35,422 bases of DNA from Streptomyces griseoaurantiacus (lineage in GTDB: Bacteria; Actinomycetota; Actinomycetes; Streptomycetales; Streptomycetaceae): assembly GCA_014656015.1 (NCBI GenBank), contig BNBP01000074.1:1-35422 (forward strand), read 5' to 3'. The notes beneath the pieces were generated by a model, which made no database searches, had not been told where the DNA came from, and worked only from the letters and a program-made list of their open reading frames with translations. Positions 15,403-23,036 of the stretch are shown piece by piece. How positions within the stretch are numbered: the first letter of the stretch is position 1; every line of letters begins with the position of its first letter. A program made the translations under genes and the position numbers.

Positions 15403-18400
15403 CTACCGCGTCACCAGCTCCGTGAGGTCCGTGAGCACCTCGGACACGGTCACCGGGTCGAGCTCGGCGAAGGCCGGTCCGGACGGCTCCCGGGCCGGGT
15501 CGGGCCCGCCGGGAGGCCCGTACAACTCCACGCCCTCCAGTGTCTGTTCGGAGGTGGCGTCGACGGCGCCGATCACGAACCCCTCCGACAGGCCGAGGAC
15601 GACCCAGCGGTTCTCCGCGACCCGCTTGGACAGGCCGAGCTGGACGCCCGCGAACATCGGCTCCTCGCGCGTCCAGCCGCGCCGCTCCAGGCCGAGCAGT
15701 GCGCCGTTCGGCACGGTGACGCCCTGGAACCGTTCCAACGTGTCGCGGGCCGCCTCCTCGTCCGTGAGCCGGTGCACGGGGCGCGCGAGCTGCGGGAAGG
15801 GCTGCGAGAGCGTGCGGCGGGCGAACAGCTCGGTCCAGGCGGGGAGTTCGTCGCCGAGGTGGAGCGGGTGCGCCGGACGCACATGGGTGTCCTCCGGCAG
15901 CGTCACCTCCTTGTCCCGCACGTCGGCGAAGGTGCGGTCCTCCGTCACCCGGAACGCCGTCACCGCGGCGGCACCCGTCACCGCGGCGGCACCACCGGCC
16001 GCGCGCCCCTGCGGGGTCTCCTCCGGACTTCCCTCCGGGGCCCCGGCCGGGACGCGGAGCCACACCAGCCGCCGCACCAGATGCCCCAGCAGGGGGTGGG
16101 AGACGAACAGCCGGTGGAATTCGCCGGCCGTCCAGCTCCGGCCCGTGACCATCGCGTCCTCCAGCCGGCGCACCCGGTCCGAGGCCACTGTCCGCACGTC
16201 CTTCTTCAGCGCCGCGAACCGCTTGCGTTCCGCCGCCGCCAGCTCGGCGTCGTCCTGGGCTCCCGGCTTGGGCAGGTCCTTGCGCCGCTTGCCGCCCTGG
16301 TCCAGGACGTACGGCCGCAGGTGCTCGTCGAAGCCCACGGTGAAGCGCCGCGGCCCGTAGTCCACGACGGTCGAGCCGTCGGCATCCAGCCCGAAGTCCG
16401 GCACCAGCCGGTCGGCGAGTTCCTCGCCCGACAGCCCCCGCTCGGCCGCCACCTGCTCGATCTTCTCCTGGGCGCGTGCCTTGAGACCCTTGAACTTCAC
16501 TCGCTGGGCTATGCCGTGCAGATGCAGCAGGGCCGTGTCGCTGCCGAGGGTGGTCAGCACGTCCAAGCCCTGCACGGCCCGCTGGTGTGCTCCCTCGCCC
16601 GGCCAGTTCCGCACGATCGGCGCCAGCCGGCGCACCGTGTCGTCGTCGCCGAGCCAACCGAGGGCGTGCAGCGCCCAGTTCTCCTCGGGCTGCATCCCGG
16701 AGAGCCGCCACTGCTCGAACAGGGACCAGGCGAAAGCGGCCAGGGACTCGGGATCGCAGACCTCCTTGACCGTCTCCACCCCCGTGTAGACCGCGCCCGG
16801 CCGGGAGATGGCCAGCATGGTCAGCAGATGGCGCACGGACTCGGCCGGCAGCGCCGAGGCGCGGTCGCGCAGCAGCACGCGCGGCAGCAGCTCGGGGACC
16901 GCCCAGGCGACCGGTCGCGGCATCCTCGACGGCAGTGCGAGCTCCATGCCGTCGGCGGAGAGCAGGTCGCGGACGGCCGCGACGGCCTCGGGGCCGTGGC
17001 CGGCCGCCGCGTCGAACACGGCATCCTCGCCGTGCGTGGCGGCGAGGGCCCGCAGCGCGTGCTCGGCGCGGTGGCGGACGGGGCCGGCCGGGCCGACCGC
17101 GTCGGGCACCAGCAGCGCGGCGGCGCCCGCGCCGTGCCGGGCGAACCAGGCGCGGGCCGTGGGCGCGGCCGACTTCAGCCGCACGAACCAGTCGGCCATC
17201 AGCCGGGCCACCTCCAGCTGCCGGTAGGGCAGGAGCAACCCGCCGGCCACGGCGGGTTGGCGCGCCGCGGCGTGCAGAAGCGGCGGCAGCGCGTCCTCCT
17301 CCCAGCGGGCGGCCACCGGCTTCAGCTCCTCCTCGAGCATCCACACGTCCTCGGGGACCCACTGTGCGAGCAGCGGACGGTACGTGTCCGGGCCGCCGTG
17401 GAACAGGTCGAGCAGACGGAAGACGTCGACCTGCGTGAACTGCTGCCGCAGGGTCTCGACGTCGGGGTACGGCCGCGCATGGGTGCGCCGCCACCGCCGC
17501 TCGGGCTCCTCGGCGACGGCCGCCCACGCCTCGCGCTCGCCGGGCCCCCACTCCATGCGGGTCTCGGGTGCGGCGACCAGCCCTCGCACGGTCTTCGGTC
17601 CCGGTGCCGTCCGCTCTCGCGTCCACGGGGGGCTCACCAGCAGGTCGGGCAGCGCGTCGGCGGGAGCGTCGGCGACGGGCGGGTGCAGCAACTCGCGTAC
17701 GACCCCCGCGGCCTCGGGCGGGAACTGCGCGAGCCGCGAGCGCAGCAGCGCGCGGTGCGCGGCGACGTGCGCGGTCAGCAACTGGTCCAGTTGGGGATTG
17801 CGCCCGGGGGCGGACGCGGCCCGCCCGGCCAGCAGGCGGGCCGCGCGCACCGGATACCGCTCCGCCGCCTCCAGCAGCGCCGGACGCACCCACTTCTCCT
17901 CCGCGTGGGCCAGCAGCACGCCGAACGCCTCGTCCGTCGGCAGCCGGGCCAGGAGGTCCGCCTGCGTCTGCGCCCACTGCCCCTGGGCCGGCGTGGTGGG
18001 GCGCCGCCACGCCTGCGCGATCAGCTCCCCGGCCGCCGGGCCGACCCCCTCGGCGACGGTGGCCACCGTGGAGCGCCGTCCGTCGTAGGCGGCGGCGCCC
18101 GCCCGCAGCAGGTCCCGCAGTTGCCGTGCGTCGTTCAGCGACTCGAACAGCATGGCGCGCAGGGTGGGGTCCTCCCCGGTGACCGCCTCCGGGTCGGCAC
18201 AGCACTCCGCGACCCAGTCCGTCTCGCTCGGCACCAGGTACGACACCAGGATCCGGCGCCGCGGACCGCGGCGGTGCGCGGCCAGTGCCGCCACCGTCTC
18301 GCGGTACACGCTCTCCTCCGCCTCGCACAGGCGCGTGCGCACGTAGTCGGCGGCGGCCCGGCGCAGCCAGGACTGCTGGAGCGCCGCCCCCTCGGGCCGG

Positions 18401-18999
18401 ACGGACAGCTCCACGGTCCGCTCGTCCCGCAGGTCGTACTCGTGGTGGAGCGAGAACAACTCCAGCGTGGCGAGGGCGGCGAAGACCATCCCGTGCCGCA
18501 GGTGCCAGGCGCCGGCGACCGGGTCGTACACCAGCTTCCCGCGATCGGTGAGGACGGCCAGGACCGCGGCGCCGACCGGGTCCGCCGTCCCGTCCAGATG
18601 ACGGCGCGCGGCCTCCGCCAGGTGCGGGTCGATGCCCGGGAGGCGCCCGCCGGGGTCCGTGCCGTCCCCGCCCCACCTCGCCTTCGCCGTCGCGAGACGC
18701 CTGTCCCAGGAATCGAGGTCCGGCGAGTGGAAGAACGTGTGGGCGACGAGGCCGCCCCTGCGCGGACGCAGTTCCGACCGCCAGGCGTCGGGCAACGTGA
18801 AGGAGTCCTCGTCGGGAGCCGTCACGGCATCCCCGGCGTCTGAGGTATCTGCGGTATCCGCGGTGTCCGCGGTGTCCGCGGCCTTCCCGTTGTTCCCGGT
18901 GTCCCCGGCATCCCCGGCCTCCGGCGTGTACCCGGTGCCCACGGGCACTTCTCCCTCGCGCTCCGCTTCCGCCTCGTCCGTCAGCTCCCAGCGACGCAC
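15403..18999 (-). CDS. Large DUF4132-domain protein
   Basis: A 1198-residue cytoplasmic protein with no signal peptide or clear membrane segment. It opens with MRRWELTDEAEAE, as DUF4132 proteins often open with a WxL/WE segment, followed by an acidic linker with (ADT) repeats (about residues 35-60). The middle is a long alpha-helical, HEAT-like region. The C-terminal third is the DUF4132 domain: DEHLRPYVLDQGGKRRKDLPKP, AAAERKRFAALKKDVRTVASDRVRRLEDAM, AHPLHLGDELPAWTELFA and QPFPQLARPVHRLTDEE. The family includes E. coli YehI/MolR; its biochemical role is not known. GTG at 18999 has AAGGAG upstream. It appears monocistronic. Confidence 0.85.
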   Translation of the reverse strand: MRRWELTDEAEAEREGEVPVGTGYTPEAGDAGDTGNNGKAADTADTADTADTSDAGDAVTAPDEDSFTLPDAWRSELRPRRGGLVAHTFFHSPDLDSWDRRLATAKARWGGDGTDPGGRLPGIDPHLAEAARRHLDGTADPVGAAVLAVLTDRGKLVYDPVAGAWHLRHGMVFAALATLELFSLHHEYDLRDERTVELSVRPEGAALQQSWLRRAAADYVRTRLCEAEESVYRETVAALAAHRRGPRRRILVSYLVPSETDWVAECCADPEAVTGEDPTLRAMLFESLNDARQLRDLLRAGAAAYDGRRSTVATVAEGVGPAAGELIAQAWRRPTTPAQGQWAQTQADLLARLPTDEAFGVLLAHAEEKWVRPALLEAAERYPVRAARLLAGRAASAPGRNPQLDQLLTAHVAAHRALLRSRLAQFPPEAAGVVRELLHPPVADAPADALPDLLVSPPWTRERTAPGPKTVRGLVAAPETRMEWGPGEREAWAAVAEEPERRWRRTHARPYPDVETLRQQFTQVDVFRLLDLFHGGPDTYRPLLAQWVPEDVWMLEEELKPVAARWEEDALPPLLHAAARQPAVAGGLLLPYRQLEVARLMADWFVRLKSAAPTARAWFARHGAGAAALLVPDAVGPAGPVRHRAEHALRALAATHGEDAVFDAAAGHGPEAVAAVRDLLSADGMELALPSRMPRPVAWAVPELLPRVLLRDRASALPAESVRHLLTMLAISRPGAVYTGVETVKEVCDPESLAAFAWSLFEQWRLSGMQPEENWALHALGWLGDDDTVRRLAPIVRNWPGEGAHQRAVQGLDVLTTLGSDTALLHLHGIAQRVKFKGLKARAQEKIEQVAAERGLSGEELADRLVPDFGLDADGSTVVDYGPRRFTVGFDEHLRPYVLDQGGKRRKDLPKPGAQDDAELAAAERKRFAALKKDVRTVASDRVRRLEDAMVTGRSWTAGEFHRLFVSHPLLGHLVRRLVWLRVPAGAPEGSPEETPQGRAAGGAAAVTGAAAVTAFRVTEDRTFADVRDKEVTLPEDTHVRPAHPLHLGDELPAWTELFARRTLSQPFPQLARPVHRLTDEEAARDTLERFQGVTVPNGALLGLERRGWTREEPMFAGVQLGLSKRVAENRWVVLGLSEGFVIGAVDATSEQTLEGVELYGPPGGPDPAREPSGPAFAELDPVTVSEVLTDLTELVTR
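18844..18879 (-). repeat. Four 9-bp repeats encoding Ala-Asp-Thr units in the DUF4132 gene
   Basis: Four tandem copies of GGTRTCYGC (two ending ATC-C/T, two GTC) encode ADT-like triplets in the linker after the N-terminal segment. The array stays in frame, so length changes would not break the gene. Confidence 0.75.
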
Positions 19000-19187
19000 G
19001 GCCGCTCCTTCCTCGGACGCACATCGACACCCGGCCGACGCGCCTGTCGTGGACCCGCCCGAAACGCGGGCGATCAGCGGGCCTCACCGTAGATCCCCCC
19101 ACTGACAACGGGACGTGGACCGTCCGGGCCCGCTCCTGAGCGGCAGGCCCCGGTGGGCGGTGGGACCGGGGTTCGTGCGGGGCGGGC

Positions 19188-19634
19188 TCAGACCAGGGCC
19201 GTGACCAGGAGGGTGAAGGCGGCGACGATGACGGCGACGCGGGCGTAGTGGTAGCGGTCCCAGCGGTTCATCTGCTCCTTCCAGTCCTCGGGCCGGTTCT
19301 CGGGGGTCCACGTCCTGCTCCGGTTGTTGATCGGGACGAGCAGCAGGACGGACATGATCACGCTGACGATCAGCAGCGCGGCGGCGATGACGACGAGCCC
19401 GGCGCCGGAGCGGTCCCATCCGGCGACGGCCCAGATCGCGCCGAGGACGAGCGAGCCGATGTACCAGAACGGCATGAGGGCGCCGAGCATGCGGCCGCCG
19501 TGGGCTCGGGCGAGCTGGTCGCTGTCCTCGGGGAGGGCATTGAAGATCCGGTTCATGACGAAGGCGACGGAGAACTCCACCCCCACCATCAGGCCGACGA
19601 CCACGGTGGTGAACACCTCGAGTGCGTTGAGCAT
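19188..19634 (-). CDS. DUF1772 (anthrone oxygenase-like) small membrane protein
   Basis: A 148-residue protein with four hydrophobic helices: the N-terminal LEVFTTVVVGLMVGVEFSVAFVM, ALMPFWYIGSLVLGAIWAVAG, GLVVIAAALLIVSVIMSVLLLV and VAVIVAAFTLLVTALV. The loop PINNRSRTWTPENRPEDWKE between helices 3 and 4, then NRWDRYHYAR, is the DUF1772 signature. Some family members are anthrone oxygenases; most are unassigned. ATG at 19634 with AGGAGGGG upstream. It diverges from a TetR gene, and an operator overlies its promoter, so it is the likely regulated target. Confidence 0.88.
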   Translation of the reverse strand: MLNALEVFTTVVVGLMVGVEFSVAFVMNRIFNALPEDSDQLARAHGGRMLGALMPFWYIGSLVLGAIWAVAGWDRSGAGLVVIAAALLIVSVIMSVLLLVPINNRSRTWTPENRPEDWKEQMNRWDRYHYARVAVIVAAFTLLVTALV

Positions 19635-19649
19635 GATGACCCCTCCTGG

Positions 19650-19677
19650 GATCTAGCGCCGCTAGATGACATGGCAA
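19650..19677 (-). promoter_or_regulatory. DUF1772 promoter overlaid by TetR palindrome 1
   Basis: On the minus strand TTGCCA (19672-19677) and TAGATC (19650-19655) are spaced by 16 bases. Between them and covering the -10 lies ATCTAGCGCCGCTAGAT (19651-19667), an 8-bp perfect inverted repeat around one base. A repressor bound here would block the polymerase. Confidence 0.7.
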
Positions 19678-19701
19678 CGCTAGACCTGCTGCCGCTCGAT
19701 T

Positions 19702-19726
19702 GTCTAGCGGTGCTAGGATTCCATTC
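19702..19726 (+). promoter_or_regulatory. tetR promoter with palindrome 2, probably leaderless
   Basis: CTAGCGGTGCTAG (19704-19716) repeats the CTAGC arms of the first operator. It overlaps an extended -10 (TGC-TAGGAT, 19711-19719) that ends seven bases before the tetR ATG, leaving no room for a ribosome site. This predicts a leaderless, autorepressed transcript. A further half-site CGCTAGAC (19678-19685) lies between the two operators. Confidence 0.62.
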
Positions 19727-20305
19727 ATGTCGGTCCACGAACGCAAGCAGCGCGAACGGGCGGAACGCGAGCGCCTCATCGTCGCGACGGCCCGCGAACT
19801 CGCCGAGCAACAGGGCTGGGACGCGGTCACCACCCGCCGGCTCGCCGAGCGCATCGAGTACAGCCAACCCGTCCTCTACAGCCACTTCCGCGGCAAACGG
19901 GAGATCATCGGCGCCGTCGCCCTCGAGGGCGCCGCCGAAATGGCCTCGGCGGTGCGGGCCGCGACCTCCGCCGCGGACGGACCCCGCGAGCGGGTCGCCG
20001 CGCTCGCCCTCACCTACCTCGACTTCGCCGCGCGGAACCCGGCGGTCTACGACGCCCTGTTCCAGCTCGACGGCGGCCTGGCGTACGCGCGGGAGGACAC
20101 CCCGGAGCCGTTGAAGGACGCCTTCGCCGCACTGCTGGAGACCCTGGCCGAGGTCGCCGGGGACGGTGTCCACCCGGGGCTGTTCACCGAGGTGTTCTGG
20201 GCGTCCCTGCACGGCCTCGCGACCCTGACCCGGGCGGGACGGCTGCTGCCGGAGGAGGCCGCGGGGAGGGTCGAGCTGCTGGTGGACCGGCTCGCCGTGG
20301 TCTGA
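19727..20305 (+). CDS. TetR-family repressor
   Basis: A 192-residue regulator. The DNA-binding domain covers about residues 10-60: ERLIVATARELAEQQGWDAVTTRRLAERIEYSQPVLYSHFRGKREII contains the helix-turn-helix and the conserved YxHFxxK-like motif. The rest is an all-helical ligand domain ending in GRVELLVDRLAVV. The ATG at 19727 follows at once after a -10 element. With two palindromes in the divergent promoter it most likely controls itself and the DUF1772 gene; the ligand is unknown. Confidence 0.92.
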   Translation: MSVHERKQRERAERERLIVATARELAEQQGWDAVTTRRLAERIEYSQPVLYSHFRGKREIIGAVALEGAAEMASAVRAATSAADGPRERVAALALTYLDFAARNPAVYDALFQLDGGLAYAREDTPEPLKDAFAALLETLAEVAGDGVHPGLFTEVFWASLHGLATLTRAGRLLPEEAAGRVELLVDRLAVV

Positions 20306-20355
20306 GACGTCGGCGGTTCGCCGGGCCGGTGGGTACCGCGCACCCGACCTCGCCA

Positions 20356-20387
20356 GCCCCGGCCGACCTTGGCCTGTCGGTCGGGGC
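20356..20387. terminator. Terminator hairpin between tetR and the convergent gene
   Basis: A 12-bp stem (20356-20367 with 20376-20387) with one G-T pair and an 8-base loop lies in the gap between convergent genes. Confidence 0.8.
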
Positions 20388-20420
20388 CGTGTCGGGGTCA
20401 CACGCCTGGCGCGCCCGGCG

Positions 20421-21188
20421 TCAGTAGCGGTGGCCCGGCCAGTGCGGGTCCGTCCAGCGGGCCTCGCCGGTGAGTCCGAGCAGACGTATCCGGTGCTGGA
20501 GGTCGGTCGGCGCGCCCGAGTCGCGGAGCCGCGCCGCGGCGTGGCCGAGGAGCCAGGAGACCAGTTCGGCGCGCATCCTCTCCTCGTCGAGCTCGTAGAA
20601 GTGGACGCTCCACGGCATGTTGTCGCCCAGGAGCTCGTACTCCCACTCGGCGGCCGTCTCGGCGAGACGCCGGTCGCTGAGGTCGCCGGTCGACCGCTCC
20701 CAGTCGGCGAGCCAGGGGGTGAACGATCCGGAGGCCTCGGCACACGCGGCGAGGACCTCGTGCGCCGGGACGGCCGCGTCCGGATCGGTGAGACTCCGCG
20801 CCCACCAGGCGTGCAGGAACTCCCGTACCGGGCCGGCGTGCTCCTCGGGCCACTTCTGCCAGTGGCCGCGGGCGAGGCAGGATCCGGCCTCCTCCAGTCC
20901 GAAGAGGGGCTCCGCCCGGCCCGCGACCAGGGACCTGGCGAACTGCGGCAGGATGCGGCGCAGCACGGCCGCGTGGTCGGACCAGTCGATGGCCTGCCAG
21001 GCCCGCCTCAGAAGGTCCGGCTCCAGCTCCACGTCCGGCGTCTTCAGAAGGGCGAGCTCCTCCGCGCTTCCCCAGTGGCATTCGCAGTTGTGCTCGTCGG
21101 GGTGTGCGGTCATGCCGCGGAACGTGCGGGAAAGGTCGTCCAGGGCGGCGTCGAGGCGGCGGCGTGCGGGAGGGGCGGCGAGACGCAT
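20421..21188 (-). CDS. Unrecognised 255-residue protein
   Basis: I do not recognise the family. The frame has the expected actinobacterial codon use and a sensible ATG at 21188, giving a soluble, Trp- and Glu-rich, probably all-helical protein. Visible marks are HNCECHWGS near residue 33 (a Cys-x-Cys-His cluster that could bind metal), the segment AWQAIDWSDHAAVLRRILPQFAR, CLARGHWQKWPEEH, and a C-terminus TDLQHRIRLLGLTGEARWTDPHW. There is no signal peptide or membrane segment. It stands alone between a terminator and the DUF3152 gene, on the same strand as the latter. Confidence 0.75.
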   Translation of the reverse strand: MRLAAPPARRRLDAALDDLSRTFRGMTAHPDEHNCECHWGSAEELALLKTPDVELEPDLLRRAWQAIDWSDHAAVLRRILPQFARSLVAGRAEPLFGLEEAGSCLARGHWQKWPEEHAGPVREFLHAWWARSLTDPDAAVPAHEVLAACAEASGSFTPWLADWERSTGDLSDRRLAETAAEWEYELLGDNMPWSVHFYELDEERMRAELVSWLLGHAAARLRDSGAPTDLQHRIRLLGLTGEARWTDPHWPGHRY

Positions 21189-21267
21189 GGGATGCCCGGC
21201 CTTCGAGTACTCCGTACGGCTTCCGCCGGCCGAAGATCCCTACCCTACCCGCCCGTTGGACGTGCGT

Positions 21268-22179
21268 TCACGCGGGCGGGCCCGTGATGAGGGTGCCGTT
21301 CCCGTCGTAGGGCCAGGCGTTGGGGACGCAGCCGTTGAGGCCCTTTATCTGCTGCATCATCACGGGGGCCGGTTTCCCGGGGCCGGCGCAGCCCTGGTGC
21401 GTGTGGCCGAGGAAGTGGCCCATCTCGTGGTTGATGATCAGGGCCCGGTAGTCGTGGATCGGTCCGGTGAAGGTGCCCGAGCCCTCGACCCAGCGCTTGA
21501 GGTTCACCACGACCCCGCCGGGGACCTCGCAGTTGTACTCGCCCCCGGTGTCCTGCTGGATGCCCGCCCAGCACAGGGAGTCCGCCGTCGCCGGTGTCGC
21601 GATCTTTATCGTGAGGTCGTGCGCCGCTCCCGCGCCCACGAGCTGGAACGCGGTGCCGGGGCTGCGGGTCCAGCCGCGGGGGGCGGCGAGGATGTCCTCG
21701 ATCTCCTCGGCCGCCCGGCCCGGTGAGACCTCGAGGCCGGTCTCGACCTCCACGACGTAGCGCAGCAGGCGGGAGCCGCTGCCCACCTTCTTCCCCGTGG
21801 CCTGCGCGGTGGTGAACCGTCCGCTGCCCTTCGCGGGGACACGGATCTTGGTGCGGCGCGGGGAGGCCGAAGTCCTGGGCGCGGTGGGGGTGGAAGGCGT
21901 GACGGGCGCGGAGGAGGACGGGGTGCGGGGCGGCGCGGGGGCGGTGCTCGTCCTCTGCGGCTGGGGGGCTCCGCTCGAGGCGTCGCTGCGGCCCCCTCCC
22001 ATGAAGTACGCCGCGGGCACCAGGAGGCCGAGGACCACCAGCAGGGTGATCAGCAGGCCCCGGCTCCGGCGGTTCGGCCGTGCCCGGCGGCCGGAGGACC
22101 GCCGGGCACGGCCCCCGCGGTGTAAGGCCGCGCTGCTGCCGGTGGGGGGTGCGGATCGCCTTCGTCGTGCCGGATGCAT
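21268..22179 (-). CDS. DUF3152 membrane-anchored, metalloprotease-like protein
   Basis: A 303-residue protein. A basic N-terminus (about 40 residues) precedes one transmembrane segment (SRGLLITLLVVLGLLVPAAYF), then a Ser/Thr/Pro-rich linker and the extracellular DUF3152 domain. The domain carries HEMGHFLGHTH (from about residue 251), an HExxHxxGxxH-type zinc motif as in metzincins, and four Cys residues (LCWAGI, YNCEVPGG, QGCAG, NGCVP) suited to disulfides. Substrate unknown; it may act on the envelope. ATG at 22179. The promoter region shared with the divergent two-component operon holds an AfsQ1-like box. Confidence 0.87.
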   Translation of the reverse strand: MHPARRRRSAPPTGSSAALHRGGRARRSSGRRARPNRRSRGLLITLLVVLGLLVPAAYFMGGGRSDASSGAPQPQRTSTAPAPPRTPSSSAPVTPSTPTAPRTSASPRRTKIRVPAKGSGRFTTAQATGKKVGSGSRLLRYVVEVETGLEVSPGRAAEEIEDILAAPRGWTRSPGTAFQLVGAGAAHDLTIKIATPATADSLCWAGIQQDTGGEYNCEVPGGVVVNLKRWVEGSGTFTGPIHDYRALIINHEMGHFLGHTHQGCAGPGKPAPVMMQQIKGLNGCVPNAWPYDGNGTLITGPPA

Positions 22180-22225
22180 GGCACGTGAGTCTGAGGATGC
22201 CAAGTGATCGCACTGAGCGGGTTTC

Positions 22226-22241
22226 GTCACGGAACGGTAAC
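22226..22241. promoter_or_regulatory. AfsQ1-like direct repeat GTCAC-N6-GTAAC
   Basis: GTCAC (22226-22230), six bases, then GTAAC (22237-22241) fits the published AfsQ1 consensus GTnAC-n6-GTnAC. It lies between DUF3152 and an AfsQ1-like regulator gene. A separate dyad CCGTT-GTGT-AACGG (22269-22282) follows nearer the regulator. Confidence 0.55.
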
Positions 22242-22343
22242 CACGCCCCGGGTTGCCCGGCCGTATGACCGTTGTGTAACGGCGGCGAGGGACGGGCGAC
22301 CGCGCCCCCCGGCCCCCGCACCCGGTCTGCCTACACTGCCGCA

Positions 22344-23036
22344 ATGCCACGGGTCCTGATCGTTGAAGACGACCAAGATGTCCGCAGCGCCGTCCAACTG
22401 GGTCTGCGGCATCAGGGGCATGTGGTCCTCGCCGTGGGGACGGGCGAGGAAGGGCTGGAGCAGCTCCGCGCCTTCCGGCCGGACGTGGTCGTGCTCGACC
22501 TCATGCTGCCGGGCATCTCCGGCCTGGACGTGTGCCGCCGGATCAGGAGGCGCGACCAGGTGCCGATCATCATGGTGACGGCCCGGGGGGACGACATCGA
22601 CATGGTCGTGGGCCTGGAGTCCGGCGCCGACGACTACGTGGTGAAGCCCGTGCGGGCCCAGGTGCTGAACGCGCGCATACGGGCCGTGCTGCGCCGGCAG
22701 GACGCGGGCCTGGTGGACGGCACGCGTCCGCGGCCGGAGGCGCACGGCGAGCTGGTCGTCGACCGCGCCGGGCTCGTGGTGACCCACCGCGGGGAGCCCG
22801 TCACCCTCGCCCCCTCCGAACTGCGGCTGCTGCTCACGCTGTCGGCCTCGCCCGGCCAGGTGTTCAGCCGCCAGCAACTGCTGGAGGCGGTGTGGGAGCA
22901 CAGCTACCACGGTGACATACGGCTCGTGGACGCCTGCGTGAAGCGGCTGCGCAACAAGCTCGGCGAGGGCAAGGAACCCCGCTACGTACAGACGGTGCGC
23001 GGCTTCGGATACCGCTTCGGCACCGGCGGCTCATGA
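22344..23036 (+). CDS. OmpR/PhoB-type response regulator, AfsQ1-like
   Basis: A 230-residue regulator. The receiver domain has the acidic pair in IVEDDQDVR, phospho-acceptor Asp52 in VVVLDLMLPG, Thr in IIMVTARGDDIDMVVGLESGADDYVVKP and the conserved Lys. The C-terminal winged helix runs from LAPSELRLLLTLSASPGQVFSRQQLL to VRGFGYRF. It looks closest to AfsQ1 of streptomycetes but differs enough that a paralogue is as likely as the orthologue. ATG at 22344 follows a TACACT -10 (22332-22337) by six bases, which suggests a leaderless transcript. ATGA overlap with the kinase. Confidence 0.92.
   Translation: MPRVLIVEDDQDVRSAVQLGLRHQGHVVLAVGTGEEGLEQLRAFRPDVVVLDLMLPGISGLDVCRRIRRRDQVPIIMVTARGDDIDMVVGLESGADDYVVKPVRAQVLNARIRAVLRRQDAGLVDGTRPRPEAHGELVVDRAGLVVTHRGEPVTLAPSELRLLLTLSASPGQVFSRQQLLEAVWEHSYHGDIRLVDACVKRLRNKLGEGKEPRYVQTVRGFGYRFGTGGS

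Noticed and set aside
15038..19108. A 1356-codon minus-strand open frame overlapping the DUF4132 gene
   Set aside because: It is out of phase with the recognisable DUF4132 frame. The translation is Arg/Gly low complexity, a shadow of codon bias.
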